Source of the DNA: Thalassia testudinum | Taxonomy: Eukaryota > Streptophyta > Magnoliopsida > Alismatales > Hydrocharitaceae | Length of the DNA stretch: 64,000 bases | Assembly (NCBI GenBank): GCA_037157565.1 | Contig: JAZHRO010000002.1 | Span: forward strand, 75,628,001 to 75,692,000 | Reading direction: 5' to 3' | In this document: positions 22,976 to 35,035 of the stretch, one piece after another | How positions within the stretch are numbered: position 1 is the stretch's first letter | How the letters are laid out: the number at the start of each line of letters is the position of its first letter | Notes under the pieces: model-generated | The model's database searches: none | The model's input: the letters and a program-made list of their open reading frames with translations, nothing else | What the model was told of the DNA's origin: nothing | Position numbers and translations under genes: made by a program

Positions 22976-24116
22976 TGTTGAAATAAACTCATAAATGAAA
23001 TAAATAAATAAAATTATATGCATTTCCAACATTTTTGCATAGATAAAAAATATTAACTCAAGGAAGTCAAACATGATTCGGTAAAATCTAGAATAAAATA
23101 AAGAACAAATAACATGTAATAGTATAAATAAACAAAACGAAGAAAGGTTAGAGATTAGTCCGATCAAAGCACCCATTAGAGACTTCCCTTATACAAAGTA
23201 TCACCTCCTACAATACAGGTACATCGGGATTTGACAAACTCCTCCCAGGATATAATGATCCACCTCCAAGATTCGACGCACTACAATCTTGAACGTCCTT
23301 GAAAACCACCTCGGGAGAACAAAGCTGAGACAATTTGATTTCCAACCAAATTCTTGATTGATTTACCAATTTAATGGTTTGATCAACCAACAACTTCTTG
23401 TGGATCTCGTAATCTCCTTGTGCAAGATCAAAAAAAGTGATTGGAGATTTTTCTACCAATCTCACGTCGAACGAACACACCAAGAAAGAGAGATAAGAAT
23501 GAGAGGGAGAGGGAGAGGGAGAGAGTAGAGAGACCTTTTCTGCTCTTGTGTGTCAAATGAGAGCTCCCTCGTAGCCCTTATATAGAGCTCGTGATAAGAT
23601 GTTTAAGGAAATTCTCGTTTTGTGGAAATACAGCAATTGCACGACCAATTAAGTCCATTGATAAATCAAACTTGACTTTTTAGTCGACCAAACCAATTGA
23701 TCGACCAAACTTAACTAATTGATCGACCAAAATAATTGGTCGATCAATTTTGCTTTTAATTGACCAATCTAGGTCAAAATCATGAAATTAAAAGTTCATG
23801 GCAAAAGAGTCCAAGTTCCAAGTTCCAAATTAATTCTTACCAGAGCACGAACTGGAGCCTAAGCCAGAGCCTAAGCTGGGCTGGGGTAGGGCGGGGTAAG
23901 GCGCACGTGCATGCAAGCATGGTCTCCAGCCCCAGCTCTCACTCTTTGTTACATAAGCTATGGGAGGCAGAAGCCTTTTACACCCACCAAGAGGTTTGTG
24001 TACTTCTAGTATGGGACTAAAAACCTCTCCTAAATATTACTAATTCAATATGAATTCCCCTGTCACCATATAACAATTGCATCTCGATTGATGCAATTAA
24101 GCTCTCAAATTCAACA
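22976..24116 (-). repeat. 3' LTR of copia C3
   Basis: The segment is bounded by TGTTGAA (22976) and TTCAACA (24116), perfect inverted ends. A purine tract (gtaagggaa, minus strand) lies immediately inside. A minus-strand TATA box and CT-rich leader (23480-23530) lie within. The LTR is 1,141 bp. It carries repeated attgatcgacca / tggtcgatcaa palindromic motifs at 23690-23750. Confidence 0.7.
23577..23584 (-). promoter_or_regulatory. TATA box of C3 LTR
   Basis: TATATAAG on the minus strand sits in gagctctatataagggct, upstream (in element orientation) of the polypurine/CT-rich leader at 23480-23530. Its position inside the LTR fits a U3 promoter. Confidence 0.55.
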
Positions 24117-24559
24117 TTCCCTTACAAATTCATCGTTGAAATTTAACGATAAATTCCTCGGCTACTACACTCTGCTTTTAGTAAAGGTACCTTCCAATTT
24201 GAATCCTTACCTGAGTCATCCACCTTCACCATCATAGGAATAAAGTGAAACTAGTCTTGAACTCTAGACCTTTATGTGGGGTGTATAGTGGTGACAACAA
24301 AATGAAATTCGTGGTGATAATCTTCGGCGTTGGTGCTCTTAAGGGTCATTCACCCTATCCTGTTTCATAAGTGCAATCGGAAAATACTCTATTCCCTTAC
24401 CTACAGTCCACAGTAACACTCACATAGGTGGCATTTTCCAAGGATGCACTGCTCACATCCTGTCATAAAGGCTTGAACCCATTTAGAGCCTTTGTTCTTC
24501 CTAAATTTGCAGCTTAAGGCACTTAGGCTTCCAGAGATTGGACTCAGATGCAAAAGCAT

Positions 24560-26590
24560 CTAACAATGAGTGCCAACCAGTTTCCTATACAACTTGTTGT
24601 TACCACATTGAACCTACTTTGTGGGAGTTAGGTTGGGTTGCTGCTACGAGTGAACTCCCAATGGGTCTTAGTCCCATCCCAAGCCTAGACCCCAAGCCTA
24701 GACTTAAGGACTAAAGATCTATCAAGTCCTTTAGTAAACGGATATGCTGTGTTATCCTTAGATCCTATAAATTCCACAACAATCTCTCCTTGAGACATTA
24801 AATCCCTTATAGATTTAAGTCTGATTTGGATATGTCTCGTTGTTTTCTAATTAAACTTTAAACTATTAATCTTTGCTATAGCAGTGATGTTATCACAATG
24901 CAAAGATATCATAGGAATTGGCTTACCCACCATAGGGATTTCTATAAGAAGTCCCTTTAACCATTCAGCTTCAATTCCAGTGGTGTCCAAAGTACATAAC
25001 TCTGCCTCAAAAGTAGACTAGGTGAAAATGGTCTATTTTGCAGATCGTCAAGAGAATGCACCGCCTCCAATGGTAAAGACATATCCTGTAACACCATTAC
25101 TCCTAGAATCCTTCATTTGACCGATCCGACTTGCATCACTATATCCTTCCAAAACTAATGGATATTTACCATAATGTAAATTAAGGGAAACAATTCCCTT
25201 TAAGTACCTAAGTAGTCAGTCTAAGGCATCCCAATGAGTATAGTTAGGATATCTTGTGTATCTACTCAACTTAGACATGGAAAAAGAAATATTCGATCTA
25301 GCACAGTTAGCCAAATACATCAAGCTTCCTATAATCTATGGATATCTTAGTTGTGAAGCAGGCGTTCAACTTTTGTTCTTATAGAGAGTTTTGATGAATC
25401 AAAAGGAGTACTTACAACCTTGTAATCTTCATAGCCAAATTTTTCAAGAACCTTCTCAACATAATGAGATTGAGAAATAGCTATCCCCTCTGCTAACCAA
25501 ATCAGTTTGAGACCTAAGATCACATTTCCAACACCCATATCCTTCATCTCAAACTTACTACTCAAGAAAAACTTAGTTTCATTCACAATTCTAATGTCTG
25601 ATCTAAACAATAATATATCATCTACATATAGGCATAGCACAATACACATATTACACATAATCATAGAGAAGACACACCTATCAGATCTGTGACCTACAAA
25701 GCCAAAAGATTGCATAGTCTTATCAAACTTTTCATGCTCTTGCTTGGGTACTTGTTTCAAATCATAAAGAGATTTAACAAGCTTGCAAACCTTTTTCTCA
25801 TTCCCAGGAGCTATAAATCCCTTAGGCTGGTCCTTATAGATCTCGTCTTCAAGATCGCCATGAAGAAAGGCGGTCTTTACATCCATTTGGTGGATAGTGA
25901 GATCATAAATAGAAGCCAATGCAATAAGCATCCGGATAATAGTTATCCTAGTTACTGGAGAATAGATATCAAAATAATTTATTCCTTCCATTTGCTTGAA
26001 CCTCTTGGCAACAAACTTAGCTTTGTATTTTTCAATAGATCCGTCAGGCCTGAGTTTTCTCTTAAACACCAACTGTACCCAATAGTATAACACTCTGGAG
26101 GTAAATCAACTAACTCCCAAGTGTGATTAGAGATTATTGAGTCCATCTCATTCTTAATGGCATCTTTCTAGTGCTTAGCTTCAAAGAAGACATAGCATAA
26201 TGATAAGTGGGGGGATCGCCCTCGATTTGGTAAGTAATAAAATCACTTCCCAAATCCTTGGCAATTCTTAATCTTTTACTTCTCCTAGGTTCAGATTCTA
26301 CTTGATTGGGTTTAGAACGGGACGAGCAAGCCCCCACATTAGACATCCTTTCCACTTAACTAGGAATAGAATCAGATGTGGTGGCTAGATCATCTGAAGT
26401 CATATTTTGAGGTAATTCAGCCTTTATAGGGAAGATATCCTCAAAAAATATAGCATCACGATGCTCAACAATAGTGTTGACATCTATGCTTGAAATCTCA
26501 GATTTATAACAAAAAATCTATAGGCATAGATATTATAAACATAACCCAGAAAGGCCGCATCAACTATCTTAGGTCTAAGCTTCTTCCTCT
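24560..26590 (-). pseudogene. Copia pol remnant: integrase C-term, reverse transcriptase, RNase H
   Basis: At the 5' side the minus strand encodes a KRKKLRPK...FLGYVYN integrase C-terminal signature (26590-26500). A linker with RRSKRLR follows (about 26300). The reverse transcriptase at 26093-25347 shows FKRKLRPDGSIEKYKA, QMDVKTAFLHGDL and the catalytic LYVDDILLF. An RNase H region follows with YSDASRIG and CDNITAIA motifs, down to about 24560. The catalytic YVDD is intact. Several stops and frame changes break the rest (between 26134 and 26093, after 25347, and in RNase H). It encodes no usable polyprotein. Confidence 0.85.
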
Positions 26591-27249
26591 TGTGTTCTGG
26601 TGTTCGGGCGAAATTGTCGTTGTTTAAAAAATGCGTTGTAGTATAGGACAAAATTTCTCAAATCATTTAAATTTATATGGTCAAATTCAGGAAATAGAGT
26701 CTGAGGTTGTTCACAAGGTGTAAAGATGCAATTTAAATTCACCAATCTCAAGAAATATAAGTAATTTGAAAGCAATGATTATTCAAAATGATATTTCAAT
26801 AAGATAAGAATAATAGTGCAAAAAGATTAGATTAAAATGGTGATTTAAATCACTAAATTAACCTCTCAAAGTTAAGCTCACAAGTATTCAAATAAATGTA
26901 CAGTAACCAAATCAAATTTCTCAGCAATTATTAGAACCAAGCACAGGAGTAGCCAAGCAGTCGACAGAATTAAGGCACAGACGCCTTAAACCTTCATGAC
27001 TTAGAGGAGCCAAGGCACAGCAGCAGCAGAGGAGCACAAAGCTCCCACAAGAGCAAGGTACAAGGGCCTTACTAAGCCTTCAAGGATGCAAAGTCCTAAG
27101 AGGAGATGAGGGCACAAGAGCAAAATCCTCCCCCCTCTCTCAAATCTTCTTTCTCTCAGACCCAAGCTTAGAATCGGACCAGACCCGACAAGAAGGTAAA
27201 TGGATCCACACCCAGACCTACGTGGCGTATGCTCAGGCGAGGGCGAGGA
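26591..27249 (-). repeat. Athila-like LTR D, left segment
   Basis: It starts abruptly after the copia integrase sequence at 26590 with tgtgttctggtgttcgg. Around 26818 it shares the gtgcaaaaa..aaaatggtgat..atcac stretch with the 5' LTR of the Athila element (55830). It is interrupted at 27249 by the chromovirus with TSD GAGGA and continues at 37764. The exact terminus and its TSD are uncertain. Confidence 0.55.
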
Positions 27250-30006
27250 TTTTACAACCCGGTTCCTGAATCCCTACAGGACACGAGACCGGCCCGACTC
27301 ACTATGCTAAGCAAGAAATAACCAACGAGATCCCAAGACCCAGTCGTCCAATGAGAAATAACCAAAAAGCAGGAAAGTAAACCACATTCACTATGCTAAG
27401 CAACTAACAGTAAAAGAGTACAACAGTAAAGAAGTAAAAGCTACTACAGTACATGTCACCACCACAACCAAAAACAGTAGCAAGGTATAGGAACGTAAAG
27501 GTACAGAAAAGTAAAAGCACAGAACGTAAAGTACAGGAGTCTGAACTCACTACTATAAAGAAGTACAGCAAAAGAAGCTACTGCTACTAGGCTCTACTGG
27601 GCCTAGCGCCTTCTACAGCCGTAGACTGGGGCTGCTCAACACCTGGACCTGAAAATGGGTTATGAGTACACAAAGTCAGCGAATGCTGAGTAGAGTGGCA
27701 ACCAACTAACTAAAGCAGTAAAAGTGAACAGGTAGCTGCTTATTCCAATTACTTTATTTCACAAATTATTCCTTTTCACCCATTGGATTATTTATTAGAT
27801 CTCTTTATTGATCTTGAATGTTCCTCGTGGGAACGATCATGATTGCAGTCTTTTCCAAAGAGTAGAAGTTGCACATGGTGCACTCCTGGCTGGGAGAGTC
27901 CCTCGTGGTGGTCCTACACCCAGTCAACCACCCCAAGGTCATGGACAGACGTAACGATGACTACGGCACGCGCGATAAGCGCACGGGTAGCTACCTCGAA
28001 TTGGCATGTGGTTAGTCATTTTTGTTAACGGGTGCGCCCAAGTACAACATGGAATAGTATAGGGCCTAGCCCTCTCAGTAACAGGTGTCTAGCCCCTAAG
28101 AACCAAAAAGGGGTCTCGCTCCTCCACAGTCCACGCACCCTCCCTGACTACCCTAGTTTGCCCAGTGGGCCTAACAAGTCGGTGTAGGGTGGCTAGCTCT
28201 CTTCCTACACTAGTAGCTCTCCCTGGTATAGTGTACACGAGGGCCAAGAAGTCGGTGTAGAGTGGCCAATCCTAACCTCAGGTCCCGACCCAAGGGCTAC
28301 TAGCTCCACTCTACACTAAGCAGGGGACAGTCACTCACCTTGGTATTACGTACTAAAGGGCCAGCACACTTCCCCACTCACATTCCCAGATCCATTCCAT
28401 TCATTTCCAGGAGTTCTACTCCTAATTCCCTGTAGGGTTCATGCTCATGTTCCTCATGCCATTCCATACCAAGTTTCATCATTTCTATTCTCATTCTCAG
28501 GTTCCACACATGCAGCTCGTATTTCTATCATTCACATTTCCATTCTCAGATTATACACATGCAGCTCGTATTTCTATCATTCACATTTTCATTCTCAGAT
28601 TATACACATGCAGCTCATGTTATATCTTTTAATGTATACAACAGGTAAGGTTACATGCAACTGTTTCACTAGAACAGTTAATTCATACTTCACAGGCAGC
28701 TTTGTTTATTTCCAGGCAGTTGTTAACATTTCTGTCTACTCATTCAAGACTACAATTCAATCACGCATACAGACATTTCAAGTATTTCTCGTCCTAGGAT
28801 TCATGCCATATCCTAGGTTCTAATCATTCATTCCACACAAACATTCAAGTTTATAATTAAATTAGGGGAAGCCACTCTACCAGTCAACCCAGGAGTATTG
28901 GGGGCTCGAACGGTAGGCTCACGTGCTTCAGCAAGCCCTGAACCTGCAATGGAATGAAGTCCTATAGCAAGGAACAATCACGAAGGAATATTCAGAACAA
29001 TATAGAAAGCCTTCTAACAAGTAGAGGAATTCACAAGGAAAACAGCGGTATCTTATTTGCATAAAACGAACCTCAAACGGACTCTAAATGGGTCAAAAAC
29101 AGGGCTACTGACTCAAATCAGATGTCTAGAACAACTTCCAGACGTCATAAAAGTGTCCAGAAACGCACCTCAAACTCTGCGTCGACCTCAGACATCCAGG
29201 GACTCTTCTGGACCGTCTGGACCCAGCTCCAGAAGTCCGACCTCCTCTTCGGACGTCTGGAAGTGCTTCCAGCCATCTGGTAAGCCGCCCAGACATCTGA
29301 AATGTGTGAGAGGGCATGCCCCGCGCCTTCCCGAAGCAAATCCTGCACACGACATCCAAATCTTCTTAATAAAGCCATGATAAGCATAGCAGCGGAGCGG
29401 CCTGCATGGCCATATCCGCAAAGGGAATGTACCTTCGCTGAGATCTCTCTTCAGACTTCTGGAACCGCCTCCAGACGTCCTCTCCGTCGTCTAGACATCA
29501 CTCCAGACATCTGATTTTGGGAAAAACACAGAACCAGAACCTTCTCCCACTCGCTCTCGCCGCGTGCAGCTGCGTCAGGAATGACTTCCTGACGCACTCC
29601 TCCTCTTGCCGCATGCATCGCTTTGGCCGTGCGCCCTCCTGTGAGCTCCCACACGAGCTCGCGAACTTGAGTTCCTCCTCCTCTCCTCACACCGCTCCTC
29701 CTCGTCGCCACCCTCACGCTCACTCGCTCATGCTAGCTCTCTCGCTGGGGTGGAGAGGAAGAGAGAAAGGTGGCTGGAGTGGGGAGAATGAGAGAGGGGG
29801 AAGGGGTTTGTAAGGTTGGTGGGTTAGGGCTTGCTGGAGGTGGGGAGAGAGAAAAGAAGGGAAGGAAAAAGAGTGTACTGTCTGCGTGCCACCCGCGCGA
29901 AGGCTTTACACAAAAAATTCAATTTCTAGGCGTCCGGGAATCTGTCCAGATGTCTGACTGATAGTCCAGATGTCTTAAAAGGCTAAGGACAGAACGGGTC
30001 TTTACA
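27250..30006 (-). repeat. 3' LTR of the chromovirus
   Basis: It begins TGTAAAGACCCGTTCTGTCC on the minus strand at 30006. It carries many AGACGTCT-type boxes (29120-29520 and 29930-29985), most in CpG-decayed form (CAGATGTCTG, CAGACATCTG). Its middle (27840-28800) matches the other Tekay-like LTRs in the window. It is 29 bp longer than the 5' LTR. Confidence 0.9.
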
Positions 30007-30029
30007 TCATAACAAACTTAAAGGAAGTT

Positions 30030-31574
30030 TCATCTCCGAAACTTGAGATAGCTAGGGTGCGGAAAAGAAATATATAAATGCATAACAAACTTAAAGAGGA
30101 CCGAAGCCAGTCTGAAAAGATGTCCCTCAAAAAGCTCCGAGTACTGCTCTCGCATCGTCGCTTTAGGCTCCCAGGTAGCCTCCTCGTACCTCTGGCTCCT
30201 CCACAAGACCTTCACCAGGGGTACCTACTTCCTTCTCAAACTCCGGATGGCTCTGTTTAGTATCTGCACTGGTTGCTCGGGGTAGGTCAGGTCGTCACCC
30301 ACCTCGACACTGTCATGGCTCAGAACGTGACTGGGATCGGCGATGTACTTCCTGAGGTTAGACACGTGGAATACATCGTGCACACCATAAAGCTGGGGAG
30401 GAAGGGCAAGCCTGTAAGCAACGGGTCCTACCCACTCCAAGACCTCAAAGGGCCCCACAAACCTCAGCGTGAGCTTTCCTTTCACCCCAAAATGCTACAG
30501 GCCATTCATGGGTGAAACGCGAAGAAAGATGTGATCTCCAACCTCGAACTGCACCTCTCTACGCTTCCGATCGGCATAACCCTTCTGTCTACTCCTGACA
30601 GTGCGAAGTCATCTGTGAATCTACCCTACCACCTCCGGACTCTGCCGGATCAGCTTGGGGCCAACCTCCCACTTGATCCCCACCTCAACCCAACTCAAGG
30701 GCACAGTACACCTCCATCCGTACAGAGCCTCGTAGGGTGCCATGCCGATGCTCGAGTGATAACTGTTATTATATGCAAACTCTACCAAGGGCAAGTGCTC
30801 CTCCTAAGAGCCCCTCCAGTCCAGTACATAGGCGCGCAAAAGGTCCTCAAGTGTCTGTATCATGCGCTCTGACTGTCCGTCGGTCTGGGGGTGGTACGCC
30901 GTACTGAACCTCAATTGTGTCCCTAAATCCTGCTGAAACTCAACCCAAAATTGGGATGTAAAACGGGTATCCCAGTCGGATACAATCTCACGCGGAACTC
31001 CGTGCAGACATACCACGTCTCGAATATACCTCTCTGCCAACTGCGCTGGTCCCAAAGTGACTCGGATCGGCAAGAAACATGCCATCTTCGTTAATCTGTC
31101 TATAATCACCTAGACTGCGTCGTGTCCTCGCTAGGTAACGAGCAAGCCCACCACCAAGTCCATGGTGATGCTCTACCACTTCCACTCTGTCACAGAAAGT
31201 GGCTGCAATGGTCCTGCAGGCCTCTGGTGCTCGACCTTCACCTACTGGCATACCAAACACTGCTGCACGAACTCACCTACATCCCGTTTCATCCCTCTCC
31301 ACCAAAATTCATGTCTCAGATCATGATACATCTTTGTGTTCCCAGGATGTATGGTGAACCTGGACCCGTGTACCTCAGCCAGGAGCTCTCCCAACAACTC
31401 GTCTCTGGGAATGCGCAAACGTTCCCTTATGCGCAGTACCTCGTCTGTAAAGGAGAAGTCTCCTGGGTCCCCTGATAGTACACTGTCTCGCAATGACTGT
31501 AGGCACGTGTCTGTCATCTGTCTTGTGATGATGTGGCCTATCAGCTCTAGTCTCGTCTGCTGTGTCACTGTCAC
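30030..31574 (-). pseudogene. Chromovirus integrase and chromodomain, broken
   Basis: Minus-strand segments in order are: an HHCC-type zinc region (31574-31242, with H..H and C..C ending QQCLVC), a core with MIIDRLTKMACFLP and GVPREIVSDWDTRF and a YHPQTDGQSER motif (31109-30804), a C-terminal GPFEVLEWVGPVAYRLALP block and DVFHVSNLRKY (30485-30370), and a chromodomain-like VLWRSQRYEEATWEP (30215-30150). The chromodomain is thought to steer insertion to heterochromatin. Frame changes separate the segments. It corresponds to the end of pol; 3' untranslated sequence follows to the LTR. Confidence 0.85.
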
Positions 31575-31604
31575 TTCCCCACAATGCCCCTGTAACTCTA
31601 GGAG

Positions 31605-32147
31605 TCACCAACTGCCCAACTCTTCCACAAGCCTCCAACTCTGTGCCTGTGAACTGGCCAAGTGGGTGGGTGCCTTCCAGCTCAAGGTGTCAGCCACCAT
31701 GTTGGCCTTCCCCAGATGGTAGGAGATGCTGCAGTCATAGTCCTTCAGGAGCTCTAACCAACGCCTCAGTCTCATGTTATGCTCCTTCTGATCAAACAAG
31801 TACCTGAGGCTCTTATGATCCGTAAATATCTCAAAAGTCTCACCATACAGGTAGTGCCTCCATGTCTTCAGCGCGAAGACAACAGCTGCCAGCTCTAAGT
31901 CATGGGTAGGGTAGCTATGCTCATGGGGCTTCAGTTGCCGCGAAGCGTAAGTGACAACGTGACCCCGCTGCATGAGCACACCCCCTAACCCCTGCAATGA
32001 AGCGTCCGTGTAGACAACGAAACTGCCTCTACTGTCTATGATGGTAAGCACGAGAGTCGAAGTCAGCCTTTCCTTCAAGTCCTGAAAACATGCCTCACAA
32101 GCATCTGTCCAAGCAAAGGGCACGTCCTTCCGGGTCAATTGAGTCAT
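31605..32147 (-). pseudogene. Chromovirus RNase H domain
   Basis: One open segment carries [17 protein letters not shown] (catalytic Asp), [29 protein letters not shown] (catalytic Glu) and [11 protein letters not shown]. This is the usual order for gypsy RNase H. It follows the reverse transcriptase after a stop at about 32180 and is the best preserved part of this pol. Confidence 0.85.
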
Positions 32148-32180
32148 AGGATGCTCAATCTGTGAGAAACTCCTGATAAA

Positions 32181-33050
32181 CTACTGATAGTAACCTGCCA
32201 GTCCCAAGAAACTACGAATCTCTGTCACTATGCGTGTCTTCTCCCACTTGAGTACTGCCTCCACCTTGGCTGGATCCATAGCCATGACATCCCCTGAAAT
32301 CACATGACCTAAGAAGGTCACCTGTCTCAACCAAAACTCGCACTTGCTATATTTGGCATACAGCCTACGTCGTCTCAACGTGTCTAGAACCATCCGCAAG
32401 TAATGTCCATACTGCGCTTGATCTAGCAAGTAAATGAGCACATCATCAATAAACACCACCACAAACTGATCCAGGTAAGGTCTGAACACCTGGTTCATCA
32501 AATCCATGAAGGCAGCGGGGGCGTTGGTCAGCCCAAACGGCATGATCAGGAACTCGTAATGTCCGTACCAGGTGCTGAAAGCTGTCTTGGAGACGTCGGT
32601 CTCCCTGATCCTCAACTGGTGGTAGCCAGATCTCAAATCTATCTTGGAGAACACCATAGCACCTCGCAACTAGTCAAATAAATCATCAATCCTCGGCAGC
32701 GGATACCTGTTCTTAATGGTGACCCTATTCAACTGTCTATAGTCCACACAAAGGCGTAGGGTACCATCCTTCTTCTTCACAAATAACACTGAGGCTCCCC
32801 ACGGAGATGCACTGGGCCTCACAAAGCCCTTCTCCAATAGGTCTTGCAACTGGGACTTGAGCTCTATTAGCTCAAGTGGTGACATCCTGTAAGGTGCTGT
32901 AGAAAAGGGGCTGGTCCCTAGTACCAGTGAGATCTCAAACTCGATCTCACGCTCAGGCGGTAGTCCTGGCAGCTCCTCTGGAAACACGTCGGGGTACTCT
33001 CTGACCACCGGGATGCTCTGAAAGTTTTCCATGGGGCTTGTCTCTACCAC
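32181..33050 (-). pseudogene. Chromovirus reverse transcriptase, one internal stop
   Basis: Motifs in order are [18 protein letters not shown], a YRMSP block, [43 protein letters not shown], then [32 protein letters not shown] and the catalytic [11 protein letters not shown], ending [13 protein letters not shown] at about 32670 splits it, in place of a glutamine codon (a C-to-T change). The catalytic FIDD is intact. It joins the protease region upstream and RNase H downstream. Confidence 0.9.
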
Positions 33051-33091
33051 TACACAAGCTAGAAAGCCCTCACACCCCTAGCCCAAAAGTC

Positions 33092-33583
33092 TCATCGCCC
33101 GAAGTGCAGAAATGCACTTGAAGCCTCCGTCCATCGGCTGTCCGTGAAACACAAAGAAGGCATCTCTGGTATGGAGAAGACGATCTTCCTCTCAAAACAG
33201 TCTACCAAAGCGTGGTAAGCGGACAACCAATCCATCCCCAGAATCACACCAAAGTCCTCCATCGGTATCACAATCAGGTCAGTGGGGAGGCTGTGTCCCC
33301 CAACACTGACCTCACAGTCTGTGCAGACCTCCTCAGCTACAAACAGCTGACCACCTGGACCTCTGATCACAAAAGGATCCTCCAACAACACATAGTCCTG
33401 TCCCAAACTGATAGCAAAACTCGCAGTAACAAACGAGTGTGTGGCATCGGAATCAAAAAGTATGTAAACTAATCTGCCAGAAATTGTAACCATACCTGCC
33501 ACCACTGAACCTGAAGCTTTGGCGTCTCTGTGTGTTAGGGCATTGATACGCCCCTCAGCTCTCGGTGCAGAAGAAGTAGCCAC
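33092..33583 (-). pseudogene. Chromovirus aspartic protease domain, active site altered
   Basis: The segment has the retropepsin-like layout of Tekay elements: a GMVTISGRLVYILFDSDATHSF block, then VILGMDWLSAYHALVDC. The active-site triplet expected as D-S-G reads D-S-D, one G-to-A change. The protein would not be expected to cleave. It lies between the gag zinc knuckle and the reverse transcriptase. Confidence 0.8.
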
Positions 33584-33599
33584 ACTCTACGTCGAACGG

Positions 33600-34849
33600 G
33601 TAGCCGCTGGCTGGTACCCTCCCCGTGACTGCTAACCTCCCCCACGTGCCTGGGAACCACAGCCACCTGCTTGGCCTCCAGCGCTCAGTGCGGGGAGCAT
33701 CTGCTGTGCTCCGACCTTAAATGGGTAGTCCCTCCTGATGTGGCCTGGCTTGCCACACTGGTAGCAGAGGGGAACTCGACTCCTGCCCTCGGTAGGTCCC
33801 TGCTGACGGTTGGGCAGGGGTCCATTGCTGCCAGCTGGACCCTGTTGGGGACCCCCAAAGGCCACTGATGGCCTCGCAATGCAAGACGACTCTCTTGCGG
33901 GCACCGTGTGCCTCCTCTCTCATCAGCCCTGTGAGTACTCTGGCTAGTAAGGCCTCTTCCGTCCGCTGTCAGTGTTACGTGAGGCCGGGTTGGTCTCCTC
34001 ATACGTCATAGCTGCCTCCACCACTCTCGAGAACGTGGACAGCTTTAGGGGTTTGACATACCCTCGAATAGCAGGCCAGAGCCCCTCAGTGAACCTCCAC
34101 AGGCGCTCCTCCTCAGTAGCCATAGCTGTCGCAGTGAAATAGGATAGCTCCAGGAAACGCATATGATACGCGCTAACAATCATCGTCCCCTGGCGGAGAG
34201 TGTGAAACTCCCTCCTCCTCTAATCCTACCATGTCTGCTGGAAGTACTGCTCACAGAAGAGGGTCACAAACTGGTCCTACATCGGCTCTGCCCTCTCCTG
34301 ACCTCTGATTGCCCTCCACCACCTATGTGCCGTGCTTTCCAGCTGGTACGTGGCAAAGGCCACGCGGCACTCCGCAGGGGGGCGAAGGGTGTCAAACACC
34401 TTCTCGATCTGCTCGAGCCAGTCCTCCACACCAGTCGAGTCCTCATCCCCCTTGAAGGAGGGGTGCTTTAGCTTCCGGAACTGTCTAAAAAGCTCGTAAT
34501 GTTGCTGTAGTGGGGAAACGGGCACGCCTCCAGGCAGGGAGGGCTCATGCTCGGAAGTGTCAGAGTGCGGTGGGGGCAGTGGAGGACCACCCCCTCCCCC
34601 ATGTCCAGCGCTGCGCCAGTCTCATGGTCCCACAAAGGACTCCCCCTCCACATCCCCAGGGAGAGGAGCTCGTGGAGGCGGGTGGAGCTCCTCTCGTACT
34701 ATCTCCCGTATCAGTTGGGCAAAGTCCTGGGCCTGAACTCTTGGAAGAAGTGGCTGGTCCACTGAAACGTCGGGCTCAGCACGTCCTCCCCTCCGACCTC
34801 ATCCTCGGCCGCGTCCGCGGCCCACCTCAAGAACTCCACGTCGAGACAT
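33600..34849 (-). pseudogene. Chromovirus gag, broken
   Basis: The start at 34849 reads MSRRGVLEVGRGRGRG, followed by a TGA that would be arginine CGA in an intact copy. The capsid region has HPSFKGDEDSTGVEDWLEQIEKVF and ATYQLESTAHRWWRA (34525-34277). It continues in another frame at 34183-33944 (FLELSYFTATAMATEEERLWRF). The zinc knuckle near 33760 reads CYQCGKPGHIRRDYP: the last cysteine is tyrosine (G-to-A), so the CCHC box is lost. The primer site and 5' LTR lie upstream. Confidence 0.85.
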
Positions 34850-35020
34850 CTCCTGCATGGAGACGCGAAAAATAGAACAAAGAGATGTCAACTCTAACAG
34901 ACATTCAGCAAAAGAATCCTCAGAACATATGTCAAAAGGTACGATGTGGTGGTTACTCTAGTTACATGCACGTGAATTGGTTATTCTCAAGCTAGTTGGT
35001 TCATTTCTTGGGGCGACCTT

Positions 35021-35032
35021 ACTCTGATATCA
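35021..35032 (-). promoter_or_regulatory. Chromovirus primer-binding site
   Basis: TGATATCAGAGT on the minus strand starts three bases after the 5' LTR boundary at 35036. It matches the initiator-Met site (TGGTATCAGAG) with one or two changes. It confirms the minus-strand orientation. Confidence 0.75.
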
Positions 35033-35035
35033 TCT

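Larger units (their letters stand above)
22976..26590 (-). mobile_element. Copia element, 3' part (C3); interrupted at 26590
   Basis: On the minus strand the order is an integrase C-terminal remnant, reverse transcriptase, RNase H, and 3' LTR. It is cut at 26590 by an Athila-like LTR, so its 5' half lies beyond the nested insertions and outside the window. TGTTGAA/TTCAACA termini mark the LTR. It is separate from the Sirevirus-like elements: it has pol and a different LTR, and its LTR has no AGACGTCT boxes. Confidence 0.8.

Noticed and set aside
30030..35035. Endogenous plant pararetrovirus as an alternative to a retrotransposon.
   Set aside because: An integrase, chromodomain, LTRs and a 5-bp target duplication are present, which define a Ty3/gypsy retrotransposon.
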